Source: Pontederia crassipes
Taxonomy: Eukaryota > Streptophyta > Magnoliopsida > Commelinales > Pontederiaceae
NCBI GenBank assembly: GCA_030549335.1
Contig: JAUKPH010000017.1
Span: 8,393,501-8,457,500, forward strand
DNA: 64,000 nt
Direction: 5' to 3'
The number at the start of each line of letters is the position of its first letter. Positions within the stretch are counted from its first letter, which is position 1. Made by a program: the position numbers and the translations under genes. The notes beneath the pieces are model-generated. The model saw nothing but the letters and a program-made list of their open reading frames with translations. It did no database searches and had not been told where the DNA came from. Of this stretch, positions 12,601-24,599 are shown one piece after another.

Positions 12601-13788
12601 AGAACAACAAGGTGAAAAGATAAGGACAAATTAGTCTAGAAATGTCACAACCCCATAACATACAACTTGTGATGAAAAGCGACAGCACCACACACTAACA
12701 ACCTGTTCAACATACATAACCCCCCAAAAAGGTTAATCTCCTTAAGAATAAGTACACAAATGCCAACTACCAACTCTGTTAGGTATTCATCAAAATAAAA
12801 CGTAATTTCCAAATCCACTCATCTCTTAGCTTTTCAGTTATGTTACCTTTAACTTGGTCATAACGCGTGGCAGATGACTTCACTGCCATTAAGGAGGAAA
12901 TTTTTTGTCTCATACAATTGGCATCCACCAAATGCAGAACTTTCAAATTAGACTCATGGCATCGTCCATTTAAATGGGGACACTTAAAGTTATAGCAACA
13001 GCATCTCAACTCCAGTGTCGGAACATCATAGTTGAGATCATCAGCATCAAAGCATAACCCTGATCCTTCCGTATTAATAATCCATCCAAAATGAAAGAGG
13101 CCTTCAATTCATCCAACTATTTAGTCTAAGTGTTCGTTTCAGTCATCACAATCACGAGAACCCTAAAATTGCTAGTTTGAGCATCCCATACAGCTAACAA
13201 TCTCCAAATCTCAAAAATAAATTGCTTAAGAAAAAAAAAACAGCAGGCGCCAAAGCATCAGATCCAGAAAAAGCCAAGAACTTACCGACGCCATTCCCGC
13301 AGAATAAACCCTTCCTCCGTCTCCATCTCCCCTGGCGGAGGCAGGACCGGCCCGTCGGAGACGAAAACCCCTCCTCCTACCCCTCCCACCTCGTAATCTA
13401 CCCCCCTGAAACCCTCCCCGTTCGACTCCGGCATCGAGAACGGAGGAGGCACTGCTGCAGATGAGAAGTCCCCGAGCGGACCAGTTGGGCGGTACCCGAA
13501 CCCCTCCGGCGAAGGGGGGAAGTTGCCACCGCCGGAGACATGGCGAACGGGGATGTCATCGTACCCAACTCCTGAGGACGGAGGCTCGTCCGCAGCAATG
13601 ATCTCCTCCTCTTCGTCTTCTTCGCCATCGGCGGGGGCGGCGAAGGAGGAGAAGGCTTCGAAGCGCTGAGAGGGGAGGCGGGGGTCGTATCCGAGGTAGC
13701 CGTCGTCGTCGAACGGCCGAGAGGAACCCACCGGTATCTCGGCCGCCTCGTCGCCGGCTGCGCCGAAGGTATCGAAGGAGGACGACAT
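9667..13788 (-). CDS. CLC: Clathrin light chain
   Basis: Three exons on the minus strand: 13788-13286, 10292-10139 and 10044-9667. All have GT/AG borders and compatible phases, and total 1035 bases, 344 residues. Clathrin light chain binds the heavy-chain hub and regulates triskelion assembly on trans-Golgi and plasma-membrane coated vesicles. The N-terminal third ([14 protein letters not shown] onward) is acidic, Gly/Pro-rich and disordered. The central heavy-chain-binding coiled coil (about 163-225) is Glu/Lys/Arg-rich and includes [15 protein letters not shown] and [18 protein letters not shown]. The C-terminal part holds [20 protein letters not shown] and a Pro/Ala/Thr-rich tail. The start is the ATG at 13788; in-frame codons upstream lack family similarity. 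Intron 1 is about 3 kb and carries a MITE. Confidence 0.95.
10533..10848. mobile_element. Small TIR element (MITE) in clathrin light chain intron 1
   Basis: About 316 bp with inverted ends. The left end reads GGCTCCATTTGTTTCGATGA and the reverse complement of the right end reads GGCTCTGTTTGTTTTGATAA. The interior is AT-rich and non-coding. The ends resemble Tourist/hAT-type MITE termini, but I could not see a convincing target duplication, so the superfamily is left open. Confidence 0.65.
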
Positions 13789-14180
13789 CGGCGAACCCTG
13801 GCGCTGTGCGGGTGCGCGAGAGGCAGCGAAGGGATGATTGAGTTGGACTGTTGGAGCGATCGAGAAGTTTTTTTTTATTTTTTTATTTCGAAAAGAGGAA
13901 TTTGACGATTTTGGACCCTGCCGGCCCGCCCCTTTTGTTGCGGGTACTTTGGTCATAAGATATGCACAGTTCCAAAGTCTCCCAGGTAAGAATAAGATGT
14001 AAAATGTCTTCAACGCCGTCAATGGACGCCACTTCCAAGTCTCGTGGTTAAGTTGGATCTGATTCAACCAATTCGATAATTTTGGTAGGGTGATTGGATG
14101 TACAACGCGCATATAGATAGTAAAGTAGAGTTGCCTTTTGGATTCAAATTGACAGCTCAAACATTATGAAAGAGAAAAGG

Positions 14181-15601
14181 CAATGTTTTTTAAAATATAA
14201 TCGATCAGTTTAATAGAATGATTGAATCGAATTTTATTAAAATAATATTTTTTATTATTTAAAAAATATTAGCAATAATCAGATATTAATAAATTATTTT
14301 TATATTTTAAGAATACATTATTTACAATTAGTTGATTTTATATTTTATTATTTAATAATTTCATGAATAATTTCCTTTTTAGATTTTCCATTACTATTAC
14401 TTCCCCTCATTTTATTTTCAAATTCAAAATTTCTTTCCAGATTATTTGATTCCTTATATAAATTCATCCTATAAAATCCACTATATTATTATGTTTCTAT
14501 TTTAATATTTTTAACGTATATTAATTATAATAGTTTAAATTTTGTCATCTTCTTATTTATTTTCATGATATTTTTCTATTATTTAAATTTATCTTTATTA
14601 CTATCTTTCCATTTTTTTTCAAATTTAATTTACTTTCTTTATCATTTGTATCCACTCATTGTATAAAATCAAATCATTTATTTTCAATGTTATCAAAATC
14701 AGTCCTGACTACTTATTAAAATTAGGTTTGACATTGAACCGGAAAAATTCAATTGAACCGATTCAATCCGATTTTATTTAATTTTGGGAAAAATAAAAGA
14801 AAATAACAAAATTAGGAAAGTTAAACAAGAAAAAAATAAAGGAATAAAAGGAAAGTTAAAGAGAGAGAAATGATATGTATAGAATTAATTAGGATTTGAA
14901 ATAAAAAAAAGGCAGATATTTAAAATTGAATAACAATAAAATGGGAAATTATTAAAGGGCATAAATAAAGGAAATAAAAAGGAAAGTGTTAAAAAAACAA
15001 ATAAGAATAATTTAAGATAAAATTTATTAATATAGTATCTTTCATCATTAAATAATAAATACTAAATCAATAATATATATATATATGTTAACCATTATTA
15101 TTCATCATTATTAAAACTTTTAATAAATAAAAAATATATTATTTTATTTTATAATAATTATGAAGATATAATATTATTAATAAGTCATTAGTACAATATT
15201 CATATACTATATAATGTAACTTATACTATATCTTCATAATTATTATAATAATATTATTTTAATAAAATTTGATTCAAACCGATCGAATTCAATCAAATCG
15301 GTCCAACCATGATCTGATAATGAGTCTGGGCCGATTCTGAAAATATTGCTTATTTTACTCCCCTTTCTATTTTTCCAGCTTCCCTGTTATTATACACTTT
15401 CCTTCTTTTATTTTTTTCCATATATTCACCTTTTTTTAAATAGATCGAATTGGTTTTTCAATTCAATCAGGTTTTGGCCGATTTGACCCAATTCAATTTG
15501 GTTTGTTAAACCAGGTCTTACTTACTAACCGACTGAACCTATGACTAGTTCATGATTGAACCGATCGGATTAGATAGTCCGGTTCCATTTTAAAAACACT
15601 G
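14181..15601. mobile_element. Non-autonomous hAT-like element
   Basis: A 1.42-kb AT-rich segment whose ends are inverted. The left end begins CAATGTTTTTTAAAAT and the reverse complement of the right end begins CAGTGTTTTTAAAATGG. Subterminal stretches on both sides contain related AACCGATCGG / TTGAACCGATTCAATCCG-like words. Flanks AGAAAAGG and AGAAAGAG match at 6 of 8 positions, consistent with an old 8-bp target duplication, as in hAT elements. No transposase frame is present. Confidence 0.6.
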
Positions 15602-16243
15602 AGAAAGAGATCTTGTTGAGGAGAGCTCACAACGGATAGAGAAAAGAGATGAGTTACGAGGCCGTTGAGTTCATATGTCGGATCTACAAGATGACAACAA
15701 ATTTGTTGGAGAGCTTCGCGCGATACTGGGTTGATGCCGCTACGACGAGCTCAAGCATTGCCAACCTTGTTTCCCTTGAGGGTTGCCATTGCAAACTTAT
15801 TTGGGTCACGGAACTCGAAGTGGTTGTTTGGTATTATCAAATTTTAATTCAAACAATCATCTTTTTTTATTACGAGTCCCACTGCAATAACTTCAAGATA
15901 TGGAGAAAAATAGGAACAAAAATATTCCTAGACCATCCAAGAATACAAATTGTTCTCACTACCTCTAGTCATAGGAACATAGGGAAATCAATTGTTCTTA
16001 ATTTGAGGACAGAATCAATGATGCAAAAAAGTCTCCAAAAGAACTCAAATAGGACTTTCTTTTAGAGATAGACATTGGGTGGGGTTTTGGGGAGGCGACA
16101 ATGCCGACATGAATGGAAGTAGGGATGTTCACGAGTCAAATTTGACCAACTCCGGATCTGAAATGATTCACCCAATTTTAATCATTCTGGATGAGACCAG
16201 GTCACCTCTCATTGGAGGTTGTGTTGGATCACAAGGTACAAAG
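15602..16243. other. Intergenic DNA, no supported gene
   Basis: A 138-codon open frame runs from 15649 to 16065 on the plus strand, but its translation has no recognisable domain and is surrounded by transposon DNA. I treat the stretch as non-genic. Confidence 0.4.
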
Positions 16244-16261
16244 AGAGAGGTGAATTATAAA

Positions 16262-16501
16262 TAGGAGGTTGGGTGGAGTGGTAAGCGGCCTATTGCTTCA
16301 ATAAGATTTCGAGTTTGAGTCCTTATGAATGCAAAAAAATTGTTGAGAGTCTCATCGGCCACTGACCAAGTATGTGACTTAGGGCAAATTAGTTTGGTAC
16401 GATAGTGAACCAACATCGAACTTGTGATTGTTGAGCTTAGTAGCGCCACGCGAGTTGGATCGACGATTTCGTTTTCCAGATATCGAGATTGGCTACCCAA
16501 A
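16262..16501 (+). mobile_element. tRNA-derived SINE-like element
   Basis: The 5' part has an A-box-like GTGGAGTGGTAAGCGG, then about 25 bases later a B-box-like TTTCGAGTTTGAGTCC, the arrangement of a tRNA-derived Pol III promoter. The copy is flanked by similar words, GAGAGGTGAATTAT on the left and GAGGGGGTGAATGAT on the right, which could be a diverged target duplication. It has no protein-coding content. Confidence 0.5.
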
Positions 16502-17375
16502 AAAAGAGGGGGTGAATGATATTAAATAAAAAATATTAATTATACGAAAACAAATCTTGGAAGTTTAAAATCGATTCGTAGCCCAATAGCAATCAAATTA
16601 CATGCACAATAGAATATAAATGATAGGAAGAGAGAAAGACAAATTCAAGATGCATGATAGTTATTGATGAGGTTCAATAACACCTTAACCTACAATCCTA
16701 CTTTGACTTTTCAATCTTCGAACTGCCAGATATTTCCTAACTCCATTCTCTAGTTTCAAATGGGGCAAGAAAGAAACTCTATACAACTCTTACATTGTCT
16801 CCGAGGTAAGGCATAGATATTCTACTTATAAGCTTTTACTTGTCTTTTTTTCGTTCAAAAGGTAAGACACAAGCTCTTTTCACTCAGGAACTAAATAACT
16901 ATAACAATATCACAAGAACACTCCTCAATCTATCTTTTACAATTTGGAACCTCGCATAAGACTAAGGGAGAAAGATACAAAATTTGAAAATTTTGTAACT
17001 TGGAGTTCAAGTGGACTTCATAAATGTTCTCCATTAGTTTCCTCATAAGTCTTAGGTTTCTTGTGTGTTTTGGACATCTTTTATATCTTATAACTTCATT
17101 ATAGTCGTTGGTATTCAAAACTAACCATTTCATACTTTTCTACATCGAAACATGCATCTATTTCTTCTAGCGGGCATCTGCTCTAGACTAGCCATTAAAA
17201 TATAGTCGTTACTTAGATAAAACATGCATCCACTTCATGAAGTGAACATCCGTTCTAACAAAACTTGAGTCTCAGTCATTAACGATCATTATGATAGCTT
17301 TTTTATGGTTCATTTCATTCTCCAGCGAGCGTCCGTTACTCCATTGACAACCCGATAAACTAACACTTTTTTATA
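16502..17375. repeat. Unclassified repeat-like intergenic DNA
   Basis: Mixed-composition DNA with recurring short phrases (GCGGGCATCTGCTCTAGAC near 17171, GTGAACATCCGTTCTAAC near 17242, GCGAGCGTCCGTTACTCC near 17326) that look like degenerate copies of one unit. No ends or coding domains can be assigned. Confidence 0.35.
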
Positions 17376-18140
17376 TGTAAATTACACGATTAGTCCCCAA
17401 CTTTGAATCGTTTTCAAATCGGCCCCGTAATTTTAATTTGTAACTAGAACGTCCGCCAACTTTAATTTTCTTGCACGATTAGTCCTCTTGACCGGTGATA
17501 GTGATTTTCCGATTGTCTCCCTTACGTGTCCACCATGTGAAATTTTCTCTTACATCCACATCACATAAAAATAATAAAATAATATAAAAAAGTAATTGCC
17601 TGAACTGATAGAGGGGGCCGATGCCCCCCTTTCTTCTCTTGTCGGCGCCACGCGAGAAAGGGAGGCGCCCCCTTTCTCCTCGCTAGAGCTCGACCAGAGG
17701 GGGGCCAGAATGCGCTGGAGAGAGGGCTCGCCGGCGCAAGTCGAGAGAGAGAGGAGGGGGCAATGGTCCCCCTCTGGTTCTCCCTCGTCGGAGCTCGACC
17801 AGAGGGGGGCCATTGCCCTCCTCCCTCTCTCTCCCCACTCACCGGCGAGAGAAGAAAGGGGGGTGTCGCCCCCCCCCCCCCCCCCCCTCCATCGGCGCCA
17901 TGATTTTGACCTGGTTTTTTATTTTAAATATTATTTTGTTATTTTTTATATGACGTGGATGTGAGAGAAAATTTTATGTGACGACCACGTAAGCGAGACA
18001 ATCAGAAAACCTACTATCATCGGTCAAGATGACTAATCGTGCAAGAAAATTAAAGTTGACAGACGTTCTAGTTACAAATTGAAGTTGGAGGACCGATTTG
18101 AAAATGACTCAAAGTTCGAGGACTACTCGTGTAATTTACC
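17376..18140. mobile_element. Foldback element A (MULE-type TIR, about 765 bp)
   Basis: Long terminal inverted repeats of about 200 bp. The outer ends read TAAATTACACGATTAGTCC on the left and, reverse-complemented, TAAATTACACGAGTAGTCC on the right. The two arms stay alignable through TTGCACGATTAGTC and a GTGATAGT-type word. The middle (about 17610-17890) is GC-rich, with inverted AGAGCTCGACCAGAGGGG words and a run of 20 or so C residues ending at 17887. The family also occurs at 33176-33880. No transposase is present. Confidence 0.75.
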
Positions 18141-19119
18141 TTAACTTTTTGTCCAATTATCCAAAATAATTTATGATTCTATGTAAAGTTAAAAACATTT
18201 TCTAAAATGTTTACATTTATTATTTATCCAAAATAAAATGGAATTATAGTTGAATGTTAAGTTAAATTTCATAAAGTTGCATATTTCAAATTAAACTGTT
18301 TAGAGTTTTACTGTTTTATACATAACTTTTCATACAAGTATGAGATGATATTTGATTATATGGAAAGCTAACAAAATTATTTACAACTTTCATTCTTATC
18401 TCTTATCCCAAATCTATTGATAAAATACTTAGATATTAATTATAAGTTCAACACATAAAAATATTAATTTCAGATTGAACTTTTCAAGCTTCACTTATTT
18501 AAGCATAATTTTTTATGTGATTGTCCAAATGAGACAATTTCTAATTCTCTAAAAAGATAAGAGAATTATCTATAATTTTTATATTCACATCTTAATATAA
18601 ATCTCATGGAAATATAGATAAAATATTAATTGAAAGTTTAGTTTACGAAGTAACTCATTCTTATTTAAAATTTTTCAGTATTTTAAATATAATTCTAATA
18701 TTTTCATATTTATAAGATCAATATATAATTATATAAAGTATAAAAAACTTTATTCCAACAAGTTTATCCAATTCAATCCAACAAGGTATAAGCTGAAAAT
18801 TTAATTTTAGCTAAAAATTTAATTTTTACATAAGATATAAGCTAAAAATTAAAAAATTAAAAAAATTGATTCTTCGAATTACTTTTCTTCTCTTCTTTCC
18901 TATGCTTCCTCATTCTTTTTTCTGATTTTCTTCTTCAATACCTACAGTGGTGGTAAAAAGAAGAAAAAATGTATTTAAAACTTTATAGAAGGAAGCTTAT
19001 AAAAACATTTGTTAAGTAATCATAATTCTCCTAATTTGAAATTTATGGAGTGTTATATTTATGTTCTTACTAATTGAAAATCATATTTTTTTTTAAATAC
19101 ATATAAAAATATTTTCATC
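18141..19119. other. AT-rich intergenic DNA, nothing recognised
   Basis: AT-rich sequence without supported genes or element ends. Confidence 0.45.
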
Positions 19120-19285
19120 ACAACCAGATAGAGGTGATGCGTTTTGTTATGGTTCAATGCTAATAGTCATAAATTCAAATTTTAGAGCTACCATTTTAGG
19201 TAGGATTTATTCATATCATTAATGTCCGAATATCAGATTAGATACTAATAAATCTGAACATTTATGGGTCTTGATCGAAAAAAAG
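19120..19285 (+). mobile_element. SINE-like repeat, family 1 copy B
   Basis: Shares its 3' half with the copy at 5893-6040: GTCCGAATATCAGATTAG followed by CTAATAA. A weak B-box-like CATAAATTCAAATTTTAG precedes it. Boundaries are approximate. Confidence 0.35.
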
Positions 19286-19489
19286 AAAAAAGAGTTCCAT
19301 CTCAAATGCTCTATTTTTTTGTTTCAATCAAGACAATAATTTCTTACTAGTTGAAATTTACAAATATGCTATAACTAGTATAACTCAATTGTGCTTCTCG
19401 CATTTTACATATATTTTTAAATATATAAACAAAATACATAATACTACTTTCTGTTACATAGAGAACATGGAGTAAGTCATTTACTCAAT

Positions 19490-20149
19490 AATTGGACCCT
19501 AAGAGAAAAAAAAGCTTTTGCAATATGTCGTTTTATTGCATGTGCAAAGTAGAAAGTGAAAAAAATCTTTGGTAGAAAAGAAAAAACTTTGGTAGAAAGA
19601 AAATATATATACTCGAGTGCGGGCAACGCTTCGTCGCATGCCTGCAGCTTGGCGTTGGTGCCTCATCGCCAAGATGCACGCCATGCATGCACAAAGGACA
19701 CACACCATCTGTTTAAAAAAAAACTCACCTCCCTTCCTTGATCCCCCGAGCTTCTGCATGTAAATAGCTGGCTCGGAAACAACTACAACAACAATGGCGG
19801 ACACAAACTTGCAATGATACCTGCGGCTGCTCCTTTCCTTGCCCCGGCGATGTCTCCCGTAGGTCGGCCGTCTTCTCTGGCACCTTTCTCCTTTAGATAT
19901 ATGCAAATATCTTTAATCAATACCTTCAGAAGCTATAAAAAATGACGTTGATGAGAGTTTGCATTGGCATCTCTGTCGTGCGTGCTGCAGGTGCACCAAC
20001 ATGGTCGGAGTAGTTGAAAGACGCACTCGATGTGCCCCGTGCGAGGAGCACTGCTGCTGCAGCCCTTGCACGTGTGGGAGGACGGAGGTGCGCGCCACGA
20101 CGTGCAGCGGTCTTGATCTTGTGGAAAGAGGGAAACTAGGAATGGCTCA
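19490..20149. other. GC-richer segment without recognised gene
   Basis: After about 1.3 kb of AT-rich DNA the sequence becomes GC-richer, with several short overlapping frames on both strands. None carries a domain I recognise. The segment adjoins a cluster of CGACGGAA motifs and may be transposon interior. Confidence 0.35.
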
Positions 20150-20460
20150 CGATTTCTGACGGCCAAATCCGTCGAAAACTTGATAGGAAGCCGGACATTG
20201 AAAAATGCAAGTTTCGAAGGACCTTCTGATGGGCAACTGTCACAAGCTCTGGCGAAAACTTCCCGTCAGAAGTTTCGAGGGCAATCCTCCGACAAAACTT
20301 TCGACGGAAGCTTATCATCGAAATCTTCAAGGGCTTTCACCTGACGAAGCTTTCGACGGAAGCATTCCGTCGAAACATCCGACGGGAACCCACTTGTCGT
20401 AACCTCCAGCGGGATGTACCCACCACAAGTTCCGACGAAGGGCTCTACCTTCATAGTTAC
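20150..20460. repeat. Cluster of TTTCGACGGAA-type short repeats
   Basis: Within about 300 bp the words CCGTCGAAA, TTTCGACGGAAGC, CCGTCAGAAG, CCGACAAAAC and CCGACGGGAA recur in both orientations, roughly every 20-40 bases. Dense short repeats in both orientations are typical of the subterminal regions of CACTA (Spm-like) transposons, but I do not see the CACTA terminus. The solo LTR starts at its right end and may have inserted into it. Confidence 0.45.
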
Positions 20461-23400
20461 TGTCACGACCCCAATTAAATTAGAGTTCGCGACTTATTAT
20501 GGACGATCAAATAAAATTAGAAAAGATTGTGAAAACATGATGTAAATTTTTTTATAACATATATAAGAATGAAAATATCATAAAATAAACTACACAATTT
20601 ATGATGATCCTTCAGAGCAAACTAATAATACTTAAGTTTTACATTTCACAAATGTCTTTGTCTTCTTACAAAATAATACATATGAATTATACATAACTAA
20701 ACCCCTCGACATCCTAATAGAAAGATACAAAAGACTCAAATCTTTTCATCTTATCGTGAACCCTTCAAATAATATCACCTCGCATGATTCCCAAGAATTA
20801 TCTGAAAAATGTTAGAAACAACAGTGTGAGCTAAAATAGCTCAGTAAGTTGATAACTCATAGCTTATGTGTTACCAACTAATCAATTCGGAGTGACATAA
20901 AAATCATACAATAATCATAATAGCAAAATAGACATTTTCATATATTTGATAATTACATATATAGCATACTAATAAGAAACATCACACTCAACTTGCAATC
21001 AATAACATATAAATCATATCAAACATGTGTATGCAAATGCCACACTCTCATATGAATGCAAGGATCACCAACTGGTCAATGGTCGGTAGGTGAACTATAG
21101 AGGTGACTCCCATCGTGATCAGGGATGTAGCCCTTAGCTCCATTCTACCCAATCCCTTTCGGGGAACAAATCATATAGCGATAGGTGAACTCTAGAGGTG
21201 GCTCCTACGGATTCTAGAGGTGGGCCCCATCGCGACTACTCGCGATGTGGCATTTAGCTCCGCATGGCACTTAGTTCCAGCCTATCTCATCTCATTATTG
21301 AGGAATAAAATGATGAATTGGACTCTAGAGGTGACTTCCATCGTGATCGACGATGTAGCACTTAGCTCCAACCATCGAACATGCAATGCAGGCAGATGCA
21401 AATTTATGATTCATCATATAACAATTATATCTCGAATATCAAAAGATGAATCATATCAAATACCATTTCAAACAGAATAAGATTGCACTTCTCATAACTC
21501 ATTCATATCATATCACATATGTTTTTTTAATGTGCAATCATACAATCATTCAGCTATACTTTTCACAATTGCATTTCTCGAAAATCATAACATTCCAAAA
21601 CATATTCAATACATATAATAATCGATGTCACACCGAATTCAAAAAAGGTGAAAATATAGAGTAGGAGAAATCAATTTACCTATAAGAGCTACCAAAAGAT
21701 TTTTTCTTTCCTTTTTCACTACTTTACTCTTCTACTCTTATACAATAATAATAAGAATACATCACTTCTATGATCTGAACAGAAGCATATCACACATGAA
21801 ACACAATTAATTGAAGAGGTACATTGAGTATTTACTAGTATAACTTAAGTAATTATTTATCACAAGAGTTAGACTACTATTGAGACAAATTGTATATATA
21901 ATGAAAGAAAATTCGTATCTGCTTGAATTGATAACCAAATTTATTCATTCTAATTTTGATTACTTCCTGCTTATTAATGTATTAATCTATAAAAGTTTCA
22001 AATCTTATTTCATTGTGGTTTGTTCACAGGAAAATTAAGATTCAGCTTAACTTTCAGAGTATTTCTTTGTTCTGACAGACTGAGTGATCTTAATTGTACA
22101 ATCTATATAAAATAAGAAACATGTCATATTTGGGTAACTAATTTTTTTATAAACATAGACTTTATAAGTTGCAACTCATAATATTCCTTGAACTTATATC
22201 TATATGTACTGATCATAATAAATTTAACAAATAATAGCATAATCTGCCCTATGTTTCATCCTGACAGACTAAGTGAGGCTCGGTAAAACATTTATAACTT
22301 TCCCTCAACATATCATTTTCGAGTGATTCTAATTTTTAGTGAAACGTAACATCAATTTCTATAAAACTCTAAATTGTCATATAATTTCATGACATATTGG
22401 ATTTGATCCATAACTTAGAAAATTAGATAATAGTTTCAAAAGACAGAGTGATAGTACCTTAAAGATAAGAACATAACTTTCTCTACAAAAATCATATTAA
22501 CTTGATTCTAAAGCTCAATAAAATTAGATTCAGAGGGAATCAATCAGAGTAATTTTTATAATTTTTGGACCAATCGAAGGTATGAAATTATATAACTAAA
22601 GATTCAAAAACCAATTGAACATGGGTTGGATTAATTTTGCTCATAAGGAACATGAGTTTTGCCCCATGGTTAGCTAAAATCTGAAAGTGAATAAGATAGA
22701 AAAGATTCAGAGAAACCCTAAGTAGAAAGGTATGAAATTAAAATAAAAAGAATGTGAAGTATGAACTCACCACATGCTAAAACCCTAATTCCCCTTCTCT
22801 TCTTTCAAATTTCTTCACATGATCCTTTTGTTCCTCTTGAATTTTGAGATGGGGCAAGGAGGTGAAAAGATGTGGTAAATGATGTAGAGTGTAAAGATAA
22901 GGCATTTGGAAACCGACCACCTTATGTCGGCCAAATATAGAGGTAGGTAATTCACCTTAGTATTGAGCTTATTTACATCTAATGTCATTTAAGTAAATGG
23001 TTTTGCATTTTCTATTTATTTATTTATTTGTTCATTCATTTACTTAAGACATTACATATAAATAAGGAACTACCCTCCATTTGGATTGAAATAAAATATT
23101 TATAAAAATAAATAATCAAGGAATCGGAATCTAATTTTTTGTCCGAAGAATAAAAATCGCGATTTCACAAATTTTCCGATTTTGCATCTATGTTTTACCT
23201 AAGTAAAACACCTCCTAAAAATTGTTAAGAAATCATATCTATAATACTTTGATATATATGAACAATTGCCGGGACTTTAATTTTCTTAATTCTAATATTT
23301 TCAAAGATCATGTTTTCATGCATTGGACAAATTTTCGTCAAATTTTCGCGATCAAATACTATGAGTTTTAACACATGCCTTAATACATATATCAATTTTC

Positions 23401-23465
23401 TTATCAATAATATGATATAATATTAACCCATGTGATTATATGTGAATTAAATTTGGGATATTACA
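20461..23465. mobile_element. Solo LTR, about 3.0 kb
   Basis: The segment begins TGTCACGACCCCAATT and ends GGGATATTACA, the TG...CA ends and typical termini of a long plant Gypsy LTR. I see no second copy, primer-binding site or polyprotein next to it, so it looks like a solo LTR left by LTR-LTR recombination. Flanks are GTTAC on the left and ATTAT on the right; they differ only by two transitions, which would fit an old 5-bp target duplication. It contains tandem subrepeats near 21085-21385. Confidence 0.6.
21085..21385. repeat. Subrepeats inside the solo LTR
   Basis: Three or four diverged units built on CTAGAGGTGACTCC, CATCGTGATC and GATGTAGCACTTAGCTCCA, spaced roughly 100-130 bp apart. 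The strand of the host LTR is unclear, so they are left unstranded. Confidence 0.65.
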
Positions 23466-23636
23466 ATTATGACGGGATGAAATCATCGTAAAGTTATTTT
23501 AAAATATAAAAAAATCGAATCTGCGACTGGATCTTATGACTCAGGTTGATCGGGAGAGAAGGGGAGCAGGAGAGAGAGAGGCCGCTGCACGATTTGTTGT
23601 CAGTTTTTCTTTCAATGGCTATATATATATATATAG

Positions 23637-23835
23637 GGATTAATGTACCTACAAAATACTTTTCGCTTTGTAGGGATGCTGAGCGCATCTCAACCATTGA
23701 TCCATTGATCAACGGTTGAGATAATTGATCATATCCATTAATGAGTGGATCAATGATTGAGATGCGCTCAACATCCCTACAAAATGGTGCTCAACATCCT
23801 TACAAAACGAAAGATGAGAGGTCCATAAATTATGG
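23637..23835. mobile_element. Short hairpin MITE
   Basis: About 200 bp that folds on itself. The left arm contains TTTGTAGGGATGCTGAGCG and CATCTCAACCATTGATCCA. The right arm contains their reverse complements, TGGATCAATGATTGAGATG and CGCTCAACATCCCTACAAAA. A further CATCCTTACAAAACG on the right pairs with the outer left end. It is non-coding, preceded by a TA microsatellite at 23617-23634. Confidence 0.65.
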
Positions 23836-23991
23836 AAATTGAGGAGGTCAAGGTGCATTTTTTAGGTAAGTTATGAAAAATAATGAGGTGCATTTGCTCC
23901 AAAAGCCAACGAATTAATAATAACAAAAAGAAGAGCTGAAAATTCAATTAATTGAGTGGAAGAAGTGAGAATTAACAAAGCTTCTATGTAG

Positions 23992-24428
23992 TATAGGAGA
24001 TTTTAAATCTTGTGATTAGTAACGGTAAATGATAATTATAGTAAATCATTTCATGTGCTGGTGCAAAAGAAAGAAAATAACAAACCTTCTAAAAAAATTT
24101 AGACAAAAGATAAAAGGGCATTCCTCAGGTTGGAGAAGTTTGAAATTATCCTTTATTGATGAACTTTATATAAATATAAGAACAAGAATAATTACAATAA
24201 TCAATTATGATATTAACAGATGAGTTTGTATAGGAGATTTTAAATTTTGTGAGTAGTCATTTAGTAACAGTAAATGATAATTATAGTAAATCATTTCATA
24301 TGCTAGTGCAAAAGAAAGAAAATAGCAAACCTTCTAAAAAAACTTAGAAAAAAAAGATAAAAGACATTCGTGATTGAGGTTGGAGAAGTTTGAAATTGTC
24401 CCTTCGACTTTATATAAATATAAGAATT
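23992..24428. repeat. Tandem duplication with 237-bp period
   Basis: The unit starting TATAGGAGATTTTAAATC at 23992 starts again as TATAGGAGATTTTAAATT at 24229. Both copies then share a TAAATGATAATTATAGTAAA stretch, AAAGAAAGAAAATA, ACCTTCTAAAAAAA and GGTTGGAGAAGTTTGAAATT in the same order. Substitutions and small indels show that the event is not recent. Confidence 0.8.
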
Positions 24429-24599
24429 CATGCAAAGTCCAATATTGTACTAGGACAAACAACAACAACACCAAAATTTATATCAAATTGCAGGAGTCAC
24501 ATTCTAGAATAGGCATCTAATTTATACCCCGTGTAGTTAAAAAATCGAAATTGAAATAAAAGAAATATCCGATACTTCATTCATGCACAATTATCATGT

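Noticed and set aside
13789-14160. Upstream in-frame extension of the clathrin light chain first exon
   Set aside because: The added residues have no similarity to the family, while the ATG at 13788 begins the typical MSSSFDTF start.
15649-16065. 138-codon open frame
   Set aside because: No domain, no splice-compatible neighbours, located between transposons.
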